Below, one piece after another: positions 62,834-64,000 of a DNA stretch of 64,000 bases. The translations under genes were made by a program, and so were the position numbers. Position 1 is the first letter of the stretch; the number at the start of each line of letters is the position of its first letter. The notes beneath the pieces were generated by a model. It saw only the letters and a list, made by a program, of their open reading frames with translations. It was not told the DNA's origin and did not search any database. The stretch spans positions 1 through 64,000 of the forward strand of contig NZ_JAIPUS010000010.1 in NCBI RefSeq assembly GCF_020055675.1, read 5' to 3'. Origin of the DNA: Marivita sp. GTDB taxonomy: Bacteria; Pseudomonadota; Alphaproteobacteria; Rhodobacterales; Rhodobacteraceae.

Positions 62834-64000
62834 ATGACCACTCTTGCCCCCCTGCGACGCGCCTTGCTTTCCGTGTCTGACAAAACCGGCCTCGTCGATC
62901 TTGCCAAGGCGCTGGATGCGCGGGGGGTCGAGATCCTGTCCACCGGCGGGTCCGCCAAGGCGCTGCGCGACGCGGATGTGCCGGTCAAGGACGTGTCCGA
63001 GGTGACTGGCTTTCCCGAGATGATGGATGGCCGGGTCAAAACGCTGCACCCGATGGTGCATGGCGGGTTGCTGGCCCTGCGTGACAATGACGATCATGTC
63101 GCGGCAATGTTCGCGCATGACATCAAGGCGATCGACCTTCTGGTGGTCAATCTCTACCCGTTCGAAGAAACGGTTGCCAAGGGTGGCGACTATGACACCT
63201 GCATCGAGAATATCGACATCGGTGGCCCGGCGATGATCCGCGCCGCCGCCAAGAACCATGCCTTTGTCACCACCGTTGTCGATGTCGAGGATTACAAGGG
63301 ATTGTTGGCCGAGCTCGATGCAAACGATGGCCACACGACTCTGGCATTCCGTCAGCGGCTTGCGCAGATCGCCTATGCCCGCACCGGGGCGTATGATGCC
63401 GCGGTCAGCACGTGGATGGCTGGCGCGATCGGCGAGGACACGCCGCGCCGCCGCGTCTTTGCCGGAACTTTGGCGCAGCCATTGCGCTATGGCGAAAACC
63501 CGCATCAGGGGGCGGCGTTCTATCACGATGGCAGCAACCGCCCTGGAGTTGCTGTGGCAGAACAGATCCAGGGCAAGGAGCTCAGCTACAACAACATCAA
63601 CGACACGGATGCCGCGTTTGAACTGATTTCGGAATTCCTGCCGCGCGATGGCTTTGCCTGCGCGATCATCAAGCACGCGAACCCGTGCGGCGTGGCCAAG
63701 GGACGGACTTTGAAAGAGGCGTACCAAAAGGCGTTCGATTGTGACCGCACCTCTGCCTTTGGCGGGATCGTTGCGCTGAACTCGACGCTGGACGGGGAAA
63801 CCGCCGAGGCGATTTCCGAGATTTTCACCGAGGTCGTGATTGCTCCGGGTGCGCATCAGGCGGCCAAGGATGTCTTCGCGGCCAAGAAAAACTTGCGTCT
63901 GTTGATGGCGCCGGGACTGGCGAACACCGCAGAGCCGGGGACCGCCTGGACCCAAGTTTCGGGCGGGATTCTGGTCCAGAACCGCGACAATGGGCGGATT
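62834..64000 (+). CDS. purH: Bifunctional phosphoribosylaminoimidazolecarboxamide formyltransferase / IMP cyclohydrolase, N-terminal part
   Basis: The first 389 residues are in the window; the frame runs off the right edge (full length is usually about 525-530). The N-terminal IMP cyclohydrolase has [20 protein letters not shown] and [18 protein letters not shown]. The formyltransferase part begins near 200, with [25 protein letters not shown] and [11 protein letters not shown] (catalytic His/Lys). It catalyses the last two steps of IMP synthesis. It starts 21 nt after the heparinase-like gene. Confidence 0.96.
   Translation, partial: MTTLAPLRRALLSVSDKTGLVDLAKALDARGVEILSTGGSAKALRDADVPVKDVSEVTGFPEMMDGRVKTLHPMVHGGLLALRDNDDHVAAMFAHDIKAIDLLVVNLYPFEETVAKGGDYDTCIENIDIGGPAMIRAAAKNHAFVTTVVDVEDYKGLLAELDANDGHTTLAFRQRLAQIAYARTGAYDAAVSTWMAGAIGEDTPRRRVFAGTLAQPLRYGENPHQGAAFYHDGSNRPGVAVAEQIQGKELSYNNINDTDAAFELISEFLPRDGFACAIIKHANPCGVAKGRTLKEAYQKAFDCDRTSAFGGIVALNSTLDGETAEAISEIFTEVVIAPGAHQAAKDVFAAKKNLRLLMAPGLANTAEPGTAWTQVSGGILVQNRDNGRI

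Noticed and set aside
1-64000. CRISPR arrays, transposases, integrases and phage genes.
   Set aside because: No regularly spaced repeats and no recognisable recombinase or phage structural protein were seen; the only repeats are the short ones listed.

Overview
The window looks like chromosomal DNA of a high-GC alphaproteobacterium, most likely a marine member of the Rhodobacterales (Roseobacter group). This rests on protein resemblance and familiar gene order: lptC-lptA-lptB-hpf-ptsN without rpoN between lptB and hpf, secA divergent from ppiC-argJ-mutT, rimP-nusA-ylxR-infB, tamA-tamB, and rsmB-like/heparinase-like/purH. No tRNA, rRNA, CRISPR array, insertion sequence or phage gene was recognised. 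Nearly all the DNA is coding.

Layout. 1-2116: end of a cobalamin lower-ligand operon (cobU-cobT-cobS). 2317-7910: the most unusual block. A sodium:solute symporter, a 59-residue membrane protein and an EgtD-type histidine N-alpha-trimethyltransferase lie on the minus strand. They are divergent from a phytanoyl-CoA-dioxygenase-type Fe(II)/2-oxoglutarate oxygenase and two class I SAM methyltransferases on the plus strand. No EgtB-type sulfoxide synthase is nearby, so the set reads as a candidate pathway for a hydroxylated and/or further methylated histidine betaine rather than ergothioneine. 8018-10625: PfkB-type kinase, endonuclease III and an Ada-like methyltransferase. 10626-10793 carries two short tandem duplications ahead of an OmpA-type lipoprotein.

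11610-13759: an FMN reductase, a sugar-phosphate transferase and about 900 bp without an intact gene, perhaps holding decayed exopolysaccharide genes. 13760-17517: RNase D, LPS transport genes lptCAB, hpf and ptsN. 17530-27909: a surface-polysaccharide locus with a two-domain sulfotransferase, GT14, GT2-like, GT4 and GT2 glycosyltransferases, galE, galU, a CysQ-type phosphatase and, divergently, an ABC-2 permease. Sulfotransferase plus CysQ (which removes the PAP left by sulfation) suggests a sulfated glycan.

27910-41045: alkB; dnaK-dnaJ behind a good RpoH-type promoter; radC; a PstS-like/OmpA fusion; a secreted protein of unknown function; secA; ppiC-argJ-mutT; and an unannotated-looking 44-codon gene. 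41128-46557: rimP-nusA-ylxR-infB, transcribed leftward and preceded by an intrinsic terminator only about 20 nt from rimP. 46765-52642: tamA-tamB for outer-membrane assembly. 52854-64000: small secreted proteins, a membrane protein with a winged-helix-like tail, a CGTAC-rich repeat cluster in a convergent gap, an inositol-monophosphatase-family enzyme with pmbA, a DUF2233 protein, rbfA, dapB, a DUF1674 protein, an RsmB-type methyltransferase, a heparinase II/III-like protein and the start of purH.
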